This document shows, piece after piece, positions 1 through 5,700 of a DNA stretch of 9,150 nucleotides (the first letter of the stretch is position 1; every line of letters begins with the position of its first letter). The stretch comes from Promethearchaeia archaeon (lineage in GTDB: Archaea; Asgardarchaeota; Lokiarchaeia; Sigyniarchaeales; SOKP01). Both the position numbers and the translations under genes were made by a program. The notes beneath the pieces were generated by a model. The model did no database searches and was not told the origin of the DNA. It saw only the letters and a program-made list of their open reading frames with translations. The stretch is taken from assembly GCA_029856445.1 (NCBI GenBank), contig JAHQWY010000130.1:1-9150 (forward strand), given 5' to 3'.

Positions 1-53
1 ACAAGCTCTTCGTAAAAATCCCAATTCCAGTTAGAGTTAGAATTTACATCCAT
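1..53 (-). CDS. 5' end of a leftward hypothetical gene, cut by the window edge
   Basis: An open frame reads leftward from an ATG at 53-51 to the window edge without a stop. The 17 complete codons give MDVNSNSNWNWDFYEEL, polar and rich in Asn, Trp and acidic residues, so there is no signal peptide. A TATA-like box (TTTTATAAAG on the minus strand, 80-71) lies about 22 bases before the ATG, the spacing expected for a leaderless archaeal transcript. The gene would diverge from the GTPase at 243. The product cannot be identified from so short a piece. The promoter spacing and open frame are the only support, so this is a moderate call. Confidence 0.45.
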   Translation of the reverse strand, partial: MDVNSNSNWNWDFYEEL

Positions 54-69
54 GATTTCGATTTGTCCA

Positions 70-80
70 ACTTTATAAAA
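70..80 (-). promoter_or_regulatory. TATA-like box for the leftward partial gene
   Basis: TTTTATAAAG on the minus strand is centred about 22 bases upstream of the ATG at 53, consistent with a leaderless archaeal promoter. No Shine-Dalgarno sequence is seen between box and start. Confidence 0.4.
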
Positions 81-88
81 TAATTTCT

Positions 89-137
89 TATTCTATTTGA
101 GAATCATTCTTCATTGTAAAAAAAATATTCTATTTGA
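89..137. repeat. 12-bp direct repeat in divergent intergenic region
   Basis: TATTCTATTTGA occurs exactly at 89-100 and again at 126-137, with starts 37 bases apart. Both copies lie between the leftward partial gene and the GTPase gene. Placement in a divergent promoter region suggests paired regulator sites, but the sequence is AT-rich and a chance repeat is possible. Confidence 0.35.
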
Positions 138-230
138 AAAAATAAAATTAAAGTACAAAATCTTTAATTTTGAAAATTTCTATATATTTTTAAGTCATTT
201 TTTTTTTTCGCAAAATTTACTTTTAAGTCT

Positions 231-234
231 GGAG
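231..234 (+). promoter_or_regulatory. Shine-Dalgarno sequence of the GTPase gene
   Basis: GGAG lies 8 bases before the ATG at 243 and fixes that start. A TATA-like stretch (TCTATATATTTT, about 179-190) would place transcription start near 212, giving a short leader that includes this site. Confidence 0.55.
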
Positions 235-242
235 ATTGTTAA

Positions 243-935
243 ATGGTTCAATACAAGGACGAGAACATCTTTTTTAAGATTGTATATTATGGCATGGCGG
301 CATCAGGAAAAACAACCATATTAGAAACTCTTTACAATTTAACTAAGGAAGGTAAGAGAGAACTGATTCCTGTAGTTGAATTACAAAAAATTGATAAAAC
401 GAGCGGTGCCACTCTTTATTTTGATCGAGGAATTTTTCAATCGACTATAAAGAGGAAGGTATACTATAGAGTATACACAGTTGCAGGTCAAAAAGGTTTC
501 AGTTCATTGAGAACAAAAGTTTTTAATAAGCTTGATGCAGATACAGATTCTGTAATTTTTGTGGTTGATTCTCAGGTAAAATATTTTGAAGACAACATTG
601 AATTCTTGTTAGAATTGAAAAATATCACAAAAGGTAGACTCATAAAAAAAATCCCATTTATAGTTATGCTAAATAAAGTAGATCTTAAAGATATAATCGA
701 TCCTGAAGATTTTATTCAAATATTAAAAAAAGAAAAATTATGGTATGAACCTCAACATGAACTAAATCTATGGAATCCCTTAATTTACAGAACTTGTGCA
801 TTACCAAGTCAGGAAAAGGATATTTATCGTAGTTTTTATGAGATAGCACGGAGAACTGGATTATATCATATCTACGGAGATGGTCAAGCCCCCGTCGATA
901 AAAAAATTTCAGATGATTCGATCTTAACTCTCTAA
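243..935 (+). CDS. MglA-like small Ras-superfamily GTPase
   Basis: A 230-residue single-domain P-loop GTPase predicted to switch between GTP- and GDP-bound states in the cytoplasm. The start FKIVYYG followed by the P-loop GMAASGKTT (residues 17-25) closely resembles bacterial MglA. ATLYFDRG (56-63) matches the MglA switch-I area. The G3 segment is YTVAGQ (78-83), which like MglA's TVPGQ lacks the Asp of the Ras/Arf DxxG, and here also has Ala where MglA has Pro. VIFVVDS (104-110) is the strand before helix 3, NKVD (144-147) is the guanine-specificity G4 motif, and TCALPSQ is a plausible G5. No lipidation motif or membrane segment is seen. The C-terminal tail after about residue 208 is polar and may be disordered. 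The start is fixed by GGAG 8 bases upstream. MglA acts in polarity and motility in bacteria, and Asgard archaea carry many related GTPases; the role here is unknown. The gene converges on the 7-TM gene. Confidence 0.9.
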   Translation: MVQYKDENIFFKIVYYGMAASGKTTILETLYNLTKEGKRELIPVVELQKIDKTSGATLYFDRGIFQSTIKRKVYYRVYTVAGQKGFSSLRTKVFNKLDADTDSVIFVVDSQVKYFEDNIEFLLELKNITKGRLIKKIPFIVMLNKVDLKDIIDPEDFIQILKKEKLWYEPQHELNLWNPLIYRTCALPSQEKDIYRSFYEIARRTGLYHIYGDGQAPVDKKISDDSILTL

Positions 936-952
936 TTTACTTTCTAATTCTT

Positions 953-973
953 AAAAAAATATGGAAAAAAAAA
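953..973 (-). terminator. T-tract terminator of the leftward 7-TM gene
   Basis: On the minus strand a run of nine T (973-965) begins directly after the stop codon and is followed by a second run of seven T (959-953). Archaeal transcription often ends in such T tracts without a hairpin. It lies in the short convergent gap with the GTPase gene. Confidence 0.5.
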
Positions 974-1726
974 TTATTCTTGCTTCATAAAAATTTCTTT
1001 CATCCACCTTGGCAACAGGAAACCTCCATAAAATTCAATAGCACTAAAAATCAATAATATTCGTACAATTACAACCATAATCGCTAGAAGTGGAACAGTA
1101 GGATCTTCGAATATCGTTCCTAAAAGTGAATCCAATATAGCTGCTACAGTAAAAGTAAGAAAAGCAGCACGAAGTAATTTGCCTTTAAGCCTTACTTCTC
1201 GATCATCCGACTTAACAGATTTCTGAGCAAAACTCACACCAGTTACCACCATTACTAAGATAACCACTAATAGATAGACTGTTATAAAATCTCCAAAAAC
1301 AACAGTGAAAGGTCTCTCAGGATCAATAATGCCTATTAAATCCATATTTATAAAGAATAGAATAAAGAATGCAATTTCAAATAGAATTGAAAGAAGAACT
1401 GTAATTAAAACTACTTTTTTTTGTGCTTTTCTTTTTATCATATCCGTATATGCCATTAACCAAGTCAACAGGGCAATCGGGATAAAAACATTACCAATGA
1501 TAAGATACCATCCTCTTGGTAACCATTCTTGAACAATCAGTTGCATTAAGAATGAAACAGAGTCTGGAATCCAAGGATTAGCAACACCTATCCATGAGAT
1601 TCCAACTAAAATAAACAATCGATTCTTGTGTTCAAAATACTTCGTCAGAATTGTTATTCCTATAATTAAAGAAATAACTACAAATATAAGAGAAAAACTA
1701 CCTTGTAATACATCTACTACTTCCAT
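974..1726 (-). CDS. Seven-transmembrane protein of unknown function
   Basis: A 250-residue hydrophobic protein with about seven predicted membrane spans, near residues 10-29, 36-56, 72-92, 104-127, 143-166, 184-206 and 211-233. Two loops are charged: one around 95-104 (DMIKRKAQKK) and one around 169-183 (KSVKSDDREVRLKGK). The short C-terminus ends in a charged amphipathic stretch. No enzyme motif or binding-site signature stands out. The general shape resembles the 7-TM sensor regions found in front of some histidine kinases, but no kinase or other output domain is attached. The start at 1726 is supported by GAGG (1737-1734), 7 bases upstream. It lies between the GTPase gene and the longin-like gene, which may hint at a membrane receptor or anchor role, but that is only proximity. 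I do not recognise the family. Confidence 0.8.
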   Translation of the reverse strand: MEVVDVLQGSFSLIFVVISLIIGITILTKYFEHKNRLFILVGISWIGVANPWIPDSVSFLMQLIVQEWLPRGWYLIIGNVFIPIALLTWLMAYTDMIKRKAQKKVVLITVLLSILFEIAFFILFFINMDLIGIIDPERPFTVVFGDFITVYLLVVILVMVVTGVSFAQKSVKSDDREVRLKGKLLRAAFLTFTVAAILDSLLGTIFEDPTVPLLAIMVVIVRILLIFSAIEFYGGFLLPRWMKEIFMKQE

Positions 1727-1733
1727 TTATAAT

Positions 1734-1737
1734 CCTC
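1734..1737 (-). promoter_or_regulatory. Shine-Dalgarno sequence of the 7-TM gene
   Basis: GAGG on the minus strand sits 7 bases before the ATG at 1726. A TATA-like stretch (ACATATAAATATCC on the minus strand, about 1798-1785) further upstream would give a leader long enough to contain it. Confidence 0.5.
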
Positions 1738-1846
1738 ATTTTATGTATAACTTAGATAATAATGCTAGAGAATTAGATTTCTGGATATTTATATGTTTAT
1801 TTTTTTAAGATTAGAACGACAATTATAAGTATAAAAGATTAAATCT

Positions 1847-2938
1847 TCAAATTATATTATAATCGATAAACTTTGGAATCTTAATATGCTCAATTAATAA
1901 TTTTAGATGAGCGAGATATTCATTAAAAGAAATATCGTGGTTTTTGTATCTTTCTATTAATCTTTCAATTATATAATAGGGTTTAAATTTGATAAATCGA
2001 ACATCTGAAAATAGATATACAAATCCCTTGGCTTCAAATATGAATTTCTTTTCTAAAAGTTCATTTAAAAGTTCTTGTTTGTTATTTAAAATGGTTAAAC
2101 AATCATTTACAGTAACTCTTCCTTCTCTTAAAGTTTTAATTAGGGAAAATACATCTTTATCTAATAATACAGTCTGAATAATTGTTCTATTTTCTAGTTC
2201 AGAAATAATATCATAATCAAAATAGAATTTTTCTAATGAATCTTTGTATTTTTTTAAAAGTATAGCATCATCTTTATCAACTAGTAAATTTTTAGGTGGA
2301 ATTCTCGCATATGACAGATCATTAATCAAAAAATAACATTCTTTGCTTCCTGGAACACTTTTCTTTACAATTAAGCTCTCACGTATGAACGATATTAGGA
2401 TTAAATCAATATTTACAGTAGAAAAACCATAATCATGTCTTAATTTATTAGTTAAATCTGATTTTGAGATTACACCATTCCTGAGAATTTGTAGGATTGT
2501 ATTTTTTATTTTATCCTGGAAAAAGTTTTTTAAGTTATCCTCTTCATCTAATTTGGAATAATTCTTAATTGTAGTATAAGCTTCAGATACTGCTCTTGTA
2601 ATTTTATTAGTGTTAATTAATTCTACTAAATTTTTACTCATAATAGCTAAAATATCAGGTGATTCTTTTCCTAAATGGTTATTTTTAATTAAGTTTTCTT
2701 GTTTATATACTAAGATAAGAAAATAAATCTCTTCTTCAAATTCCTGAATGATTGATATAAAACAGTTATCACTATCCTCTGGAGTAAATTCAATCATTGT
2801 ATTTTCTTTATCTAACTCATGTTTAGCCCAAATTTTTAAGAAGAGATCCTTAGGTGGAAAAGGTTTTTCAGGAGGGTATTGGATTATAGGTTCCGGTCCA
2901 GTTTGTTTATTCCAGTGAGATAATATAATTCTTTCCAT
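1847..2938 (-). CDS. Putative longin/roadblock-like plus winged-helix protein
   Basis: The open frame extends to a TTG at 2950, but an in-frame ATG at 2938 gives a better start (MERIILSHWN), so the product is 363 residues and cytoplasmic. Residues 1-85 look like a longin/roadblock-type alpha-beta domain: an opening strand ending in W9, a GPEP turn (14-17), the conserved-looking QYPP (20-23), then two hydrophobic strands (CFISIIQEF, 59-67, and IYFLILVYK, 71-79) separated by an acidic turn. A helical linker (about 95-140) follows. Residues 142-207 read as a winged helix, and 262-312 as a second, weaker one with the pattern helix, REGRVTVNDC, helix, strand pair. The last 50 residues are helical and basic. 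Longin and roadblock domains commonly act as GTPase partners or regulators, and Asgard archaea have many. The combination with winged helices is inferred from sequence pattern alone. No clear Shine-Dalgarno is present. The function is unknown. Confidence 0.75.
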   Translation of the reverse strand: MERIILSHWNKQTGPEPIIQYPPEKPFPPKDLFLKIWAKHELDKENTMIEFTPEDSDNCFISIIQEFEEEIYFLILVYKQENLIKNNHLGKESPDILAIMSKNLVELINTNKITRAVSEAYTTIKNYSKLDEEDNLKNFFQDKIKNTILQILRNGVISKSDLTNKLRHDYGFSTVNIDLILISFIRESLIVKKSVPGSKECYFLINDLSYARIPPKNLLVDKDDAILLKKYKDSLEKFYFDYDIISELENRTIIQTVLLDKDVFSLIKTLREGRVTVNDCLTILNNKQELLNELLEKKFIFEAKGFVYLFSDVRFIKFKPYYIIERLIERYKNHDISFNEYLAHLKLLIEHIKIPKFIDYNII

Positions 2939-2984
2939 ATCAACATACAATTCTAATTATATGATTAATAATACTAAATTTCTC

Positions 2985-2996
2985 TTTTTAAATATA
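2985..2996 (-). promoter_or_regulatory. TATA-like box for the longin-like gene
   Basis: GTATATTTAAAA on the minus strand predicts transcription start near 2965, about 27 bases before the ATG at 2938. A second weaker candidate (CATATAATTA, about 2962-2953) would give a leaderless message. Either fits archaeal promoter style. Confidence 0.35.
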
Positions 2997-3047
2997 CGCC
3001 TTGGTTTTAAAATAATTTTAGTTTCTTAATAATCAATTAGTCAATCT

Positions 3048-3070
3048 CTTTTAATTAACCTAATTAAAAG
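3048..3070. repeat. Perfect 10-bp inverted repeat, 3-bp spacer
   Basis: CTTTTAATTA (3048-3057) and TAATTAAAAG (3061-3070) are exact reverse complements around ACC. The element lies 110 bases upstream of the longin-like start and 90 bases downstream of the small gene at 3160-3420. It has dyad symmetry like a dimeric regulator's operator. No T run follows it on the minus strand, so a terminator is less likely. Confidence 0.5.
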
Positions 3071-3159
3071 TGCGATATAAAAAGAACATTAGTACAAGAA
3101 AGTTTTAGATGATCCCATATTTGAATCTTAGGAATAACTGATTTAATATGTAATTCCAA

Positions 3160-3420
3160 CTAAAAGAATTCGGGAAAAGTTTGTTCAATCTTATTTAAGG
3201 TCATTGCTAACAAATTGAGTAATTCTTCACTTTTATTTAACTTGATATTATCAATTATATTATCCAAAATTTGATTTCCTATTGAAATATCCTCTTTAGT
3301 ATAGCTATTCTTAAGCCGTTTCTGTTTAAATAAGAACTCAAATTCTTGCTCAAGCCATTCTAATTCCTCTTTTAAATTATCCTCTAAAATCTTTTCATAA
3401 TCCCCGTAAAGATTCATCAT
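3160..3420 (-). CDS. Small charged helical hypothetical protein
   Basis: An 86-residue protein that starts with two consecutive Met codons (3420 and 3417); either could be used. It is rich in Glu, Lys, Leu and Asn with hydrophobic residues at heptad-like spacing (LKEELEWLEQEFEFLFKQ in the first third), so it is probably all helical and possibly a coiled coil. No membrane segment, Cys motif or catalytic motif is seen. A TATA-like stretch (ATAATATAATTA, about 3445-3434 on the minus strand) lies 20-23 bases upstream, compatible with a leaderless message. It is flanked by gene-free stretches and is in the same orientation as its neighbours. Amino acid composition looks coding rather than random AT-rich translation. 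The function is unknown. Confidence 0.55.
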   Translation of the reverse strand: MMNLYGDYEKILEDNLKEELEWLEQEFEFLFKQKRLKNSYTKEDISIGNQILDNIIDNIKLNKSEELLNLLAMTLNKIEQTFPEFF

Positions 3421-3662
3421 ACATCCGAATAATTAATTATATTATCTTATACCTTTAAGCAAAAAATAGTCTTCAGACATATAAAATTTCTTTAATCATA
3501 AAATTTATATAATATTGAAACGAACAACGTGAAATCGCTAAAAATTAATTAATGAATTTTCGTTTTTATACAAATTTTCTATATAAGGAGGGTCATTCTT
3601 TAGTTTAAATAGCCAATCCTATAAAAAACAAATGAATTGAATTTATATGTGTAAAAAAGTCT
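3421..3662. other. AT-rich intergenic stretch with an orphan Shine-Dalgarno-like motif
   Basis: This stretch of about 240 bases holds no convincing gene. On the plus strand a TATA-like element (TTTTTATACA, about 3563-3572) is followed by the strong ribosome-binding-like motif AAGGAGGG (3585-3592), yet the next start codons open frames of at most about a dozen codons. It may be a decayed gene start, a small-RNA promoter or chance. The minus strand carries the promoter region of the small gene at 3420. Confidence 0.4.
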
Positions 3663-3836
3663 TCAATTATCTATTTTCTTAAAATGATATCTCGCAAATA
3701 TTTTTGAAAGTTGGTAGATTGCTTGTGTGTTGTGTTGAAAAATTGCATTGTTTAATTCCTTGTAAAACTCAGAAAAATTCAAGTCACTATGACTTTTAAA
3801 CCATACTTCCTGTAATGGTTTTTCCTTTTCATTCAT
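3663..3836 (-). CDS. Doubtful small hypothetical protein
   Basis: From the ATG at 3836 the frame encodes 57 residues (MNEKEKPLQEVWFKSHS at the start), polar and probably helical with aromatic residues. An upstream in-frame GTG at 3881 would add 15 mostly hydrophobic residues and produce a signal-anchor-like N-terminus of 72 residues in total. That extension resembles random translation of AT-rich DNA, so the ATG start is preferred. No family is recognised and no clear Shine-Dalgarno or well-spaced TATA box is seen. The gene may be real, a remnant or spurious. It follows the VTT gene leftward after about 105 bases. Confidence 0.3.
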   Translation of the reverse strand: MNEKEKPLQEVWFKSHSDLNFSEFYKELNNAIFQHNTQAIYQLSKIFARYHFKKIDN

Positions 3837-3943
3837 GTGATTAAATATTAAACTGACTATTAAAAAAAGTAATAATATCACAATATTACAAATAGATCAG
3901 AAAGAGAGAATAATAAAAGTAGAATTGAATAAAACTTGAGAAC

Positions 3944-4792
3944 TTATTCTGGTTCTGATCTCCTTTTTTTCTCCAATGTCTTAATCAATACGTAATAGAA
4001 GATAATCATTAGTGCTAGAGCTCCTAAAATTATCAGAAGAATCATATTAAAATAATTTGATTGATCAATAATAACATCCAATGGTAATGTGTCAAAATCT
4101 AAGGGAAGTTCGAGATTTTCTCTCATAAATAATAATGCACCAAGGCTAGCATAGAAAAAGGCTCTAAATATTGAACCAATAAAGGTACCAATAGAATATT
4201 TTTTTATATCTATATCTACTATTCCCGATGTATAAGAAATTACATCAAAAGGTATAAAGGGAATAAACCTAGTAACTACTATTGCGGTCATACCATGCTT
4301 ACCAATAAAATCATCAGCAATATCAATAGCTTTAGTACCTACAAATTTTTCAGCTAAAGGTCGTCCACCTCGTCTACTAATATAATAACATAATAAACCC
4401 GCTGCCATGGAGCCAATAATTCCCATAATTCCTCCATAAAACCATCCCCAAATCATTCCAGTGGCCAAAAGAACAATCTCAGATGGAAGTGGTACAAGAA
4501 GACCCTGAACGGCCATTATTGCTATAAATAGAAAGATACCTAAAACTCCTAAGTTATAAACAGGATTTACAAAAAACTCCACTACAAACCGATACAGGAT
4601 TGTACTATCTACAAAAAATATAAAAAATAATAATACCAGTGAAGCAATTATTAGAATTATGAATAAGATGATATAAAGAATTGTTTTAATATCAAATTGT
4701 GAAAAATCCAATAAATTTTTAACATAATTTTTAATTTTTGTTGAAAAAGGTTGCTTCTCATTATTACCAGATGTTTTATTCTTTTCTTGCAT
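3944..4792 (-). CDS. VTT/DedA (TVP38/TMEM64-like) membrane protein
   Basis: The frame opens with a TTG at 4801, but the ATG at 4792 (MQEKNKTSGN) is the better start, giving 282 residues. A polar N-terminus is followed by spans at about 36-62 and 78-99, then the VTT domain: PLPSEIV (101-107), a Gly-rich span with G-x3-G spacing (112-133), YYISRRGGRP (136-145), and the hallmark RFIPFIPFDVISYTSG segment (175-190) that forms a re-entrant Pro-rich hairpin in this family. A further span at 205-222, a hydrophilic loop, a last span (248-271) and a basic tail (KTLEKKRR) complete it. The family includes eukaryotic VMP1, TMEM41B and TMEM64 and bacterial DedA proteins, implicated in phospholipid scrambling or lipid-carrier flipping. 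The IPFDVISY form is closest to the TVP38 branch. It diverges from the GDPD gene, which supports a membrane-lipid role. The substrate is unknown. Confidence 0.9.
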   Translation of the reverse strand: MQEKNKTSGNNEKQPFSTKIKNYVKNLLDFSQFDIKTILYIILFIILIIASLVLLFFIFFVDSTILYRFVVEFFVNPVYNLGVLGIFLFIAIMAVQGLLVPLPSEIVLLATGMIWGWFYGGIMGIIGSMAAGLLCYYISRRGGRPLAEKFVGTKAIDIADDFIGKHGMTAIVVTRFIPFIPFDVISYTSGIVDIDIKKYSIGTFIGSIFRAFFYASLGALLFMRENLELPLDFDTLPLDVIIDQSNYFNMILLIILGALALMIIFYYVLIKTLEKKRRSEPE

Positions 4793-4811
4793 ACTTATCA
4801 ATATTGAGAAT

Positions 4812-4821
4812 AAAAATAAAG
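4812..4821 (-). promoter_or_regulatory. TATA-like box for the VTT gene
   Basis: TTTATTTTTA on the minus strand is centred about 24 bases before the ATG at 4792, consistent with a leaderless start. A neighbouring ATTATATTA (about 4830-4822) is an alternative that would give a leader of a few bases. Confidence 0.3.
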
Positions 4822-4836
4822 TAATATAATTAATTT

Positions 4837-4884
4837 AAATTGCTATAAAAATTATTTTTTTTATCTTATATTTAAAATTGCTAT
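4837..4884. repeat. 10-bp direct repeat in the VTT/GDPD divergent promoter
   Basis: AAATTGCTAT occurs exactly at 4837-4846 and 4875-4884, 38 bases apart. The right copy lies between the GDPD TATA box and its start codon, where a bound protein would block initiation. The left copy lies just upstream of the VTT promoter. This arrangement suits a shared regulator of both genes, though AT-rich chance similarity cannot be excluded. Confidence 0.4.
4865..4877 (+). promoter_or_regulatory. TATA box of the GDPD gene
   Basis: CTTATATTTAAAA is centred about 25 bases before the ATG at 4895, the canonical spacing for a leaderless archaeal transcript. No Shine-Dalgarno sequence precedes the start, which agrees. 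Confidence 0.5.
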
Positions 4885-4894
4885 CGGTTAATTG

Positions 4895-5626
4895 ATGAAA
4901 CCTTACGTTTTTGGACATAGGGGTGCCTCTGGTTATGAAATTGAAAATACTTTATCCGCTTTTAAGAAGGCAGTAAGTATGGGGGCAGGAATTGAATCGG
5001 ATGTACAATTAACAAAAGATAATAAATTAATTTGCTTCCATGATCCCTTTTTTATTATAGGATTCAACTCCTATGTAGTAAGTAAAATGACACTAAAGGA
5101 GATTAAGTCAATTAAATTTGCCGATAATAGAAAAATTCCATTATTGAATGAAGTTTATGAGAATTTTAAAGAGGAATCCAATACAATACGATATAGTTTT
5201 GACATTGCAAATAGAAAAGCTGGTATTGAGCTTTTAAATATGTCGAATAATTTTAGTCTTTTAAATAATATCGAGATTACTGATAGAAGATTATTAGTTT
5301 TATCTTTATTAAGGAAAGAGAATAACTACTCTAAGCTCGTGTATACTTTGCCAGAAAATATCAATCAAATATCTGATAAGACAATAAATTTAGAAAGATT
5401 AAGAAATCTCAACATTGATGTAATAAATGTGAGATGTAGAAGAAAAATAGAAAAATTATTTGAAAGTATAGTAGATAATGGTTTAAAATGTTATATATGG
5501 GGAGTTAATACAAAAGAAAATATGAAGAGAGTTATTAAAATGAGACATAATGATGAAATAGCCAGTGCGATCTATACTGATTATCCAGATATACTTTTGA
5601 ATTTTATTAACGATTACTATAAATAA
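4895..5626 (+). CDS. Glycerophosphodiester phosphodiesterase (GDPD family)
   Basis: The frame can start at a TTG (4892), but the adjacent ATG at 4895 fits the TATA spacing; the product is 243 residues, normal for a single-domain cytoplasmic GDPD. The enzyme hydrolyses glycerophosphodiesters to a glycerol phosphate and an alcohol, using a metal-dependent TIM barrel. Catalytic signatures are clear: GHRGASG (7-13) with the first catalytic His8 and Arg9, ENT (17-19), the metal ligands Glu34 and Asp36 in IESDVQLTKD, and the second catalytic His49 in FHDP (48-51). LLNEVYE (83-89) is the usual segment before the third ligand. Where most members have an E-x-K strand, this one has YSFDI with Asp103. 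The C-terminal WGVNT and IYTDYPD segments match the family's last strands. There is no signal peptide. It is divergent from the VTT gene and 74 bases before the PAP2 gene, suggesting phospholipid head-group turnover. The natural substrate in an archaeon is uncertain. Confidence 0.92.
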   Translation: MKPYVFGHRGASGYEIENTLSAFKKAVSMGAGIESDVQLTKDNKLICFHDPFFIIGFNSYVVSKMTLKEIKSIKFADNRKIPLLNEVYENFKEESNTIRYSFDIANRKAGIELLNMSNNFSLLNNIEITDRRLLVLSLLRKENNYSKLVYTLPENINQISDKTINLERLRNLNIDVINVRCRRKIEKLFESIVDNGLKCYIWGVNTKENMKRVIKMRHNDEIASAIYTDYPDILLNFINDYYK

Positions 5627-5644
5627 AGAAAAAAAATATTTAGG

Positions 5645-5670
5645 AATGTATATAAGAAATTCTATACATT
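5645..5670 (+). promoter_or_regulatory. Inverted repeat over the PAP2 TATA box
   Basis: AATGTATA (5645-5652) and TATACATT (5663-5670) are exact reverse complements separated by 10 bases. The left arm runs into a TATA box, TATATAAG (5649-5656), that would start transcription near 5680, about 21 bases before the PAP2 ATG. The hairpin is followed by a T-rich stretch, so it could instead terminate the GDPD transcript. Either an operator or a terminator is possible. Confidence 0.45.
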
Positions 5671-5700
5671 TTGATTTTTATTTAATAAAGTGAAATAGGT

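Noticed and set aside
97..324. 75-residue plus-strand frame overlapping the GTPase start
   Set aside because: It is low-complexity Phe/Lys/Ile-rich translation of AT-rich DNA and overlaps the well-supported GTPase start in another frame.
1305..1532. Plus-strand frame inside the 7-TM gene
   Set aside because: Antisense shadow of a convincing membrane protein; no start signal and no recognisable motif. The frames at 1626-1808, 1989-2177 and 7904-8098 were rejected for the same reason.
1860..1870. AATCGATAAAC also found at 8376-8386
   Set aside because: One copy is inside a coding region and the other within a terminator hairpin; a short shared string in AT-rich DNA is expected by chance.
3105..3145. 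Possible C/D-box guide RNA (GATGAT ... CTGA)
   Set aside because: The first box does not match the RUGAUGA consensus and there is no paired internal box or flanking stem.
4793..4801. TTG start of the VTT gene
   Set aside because: It would add only three residues; the ATG at 4792 has better promoter spacing. The TTG starts at 2950 and 4892 were set aside likewise.
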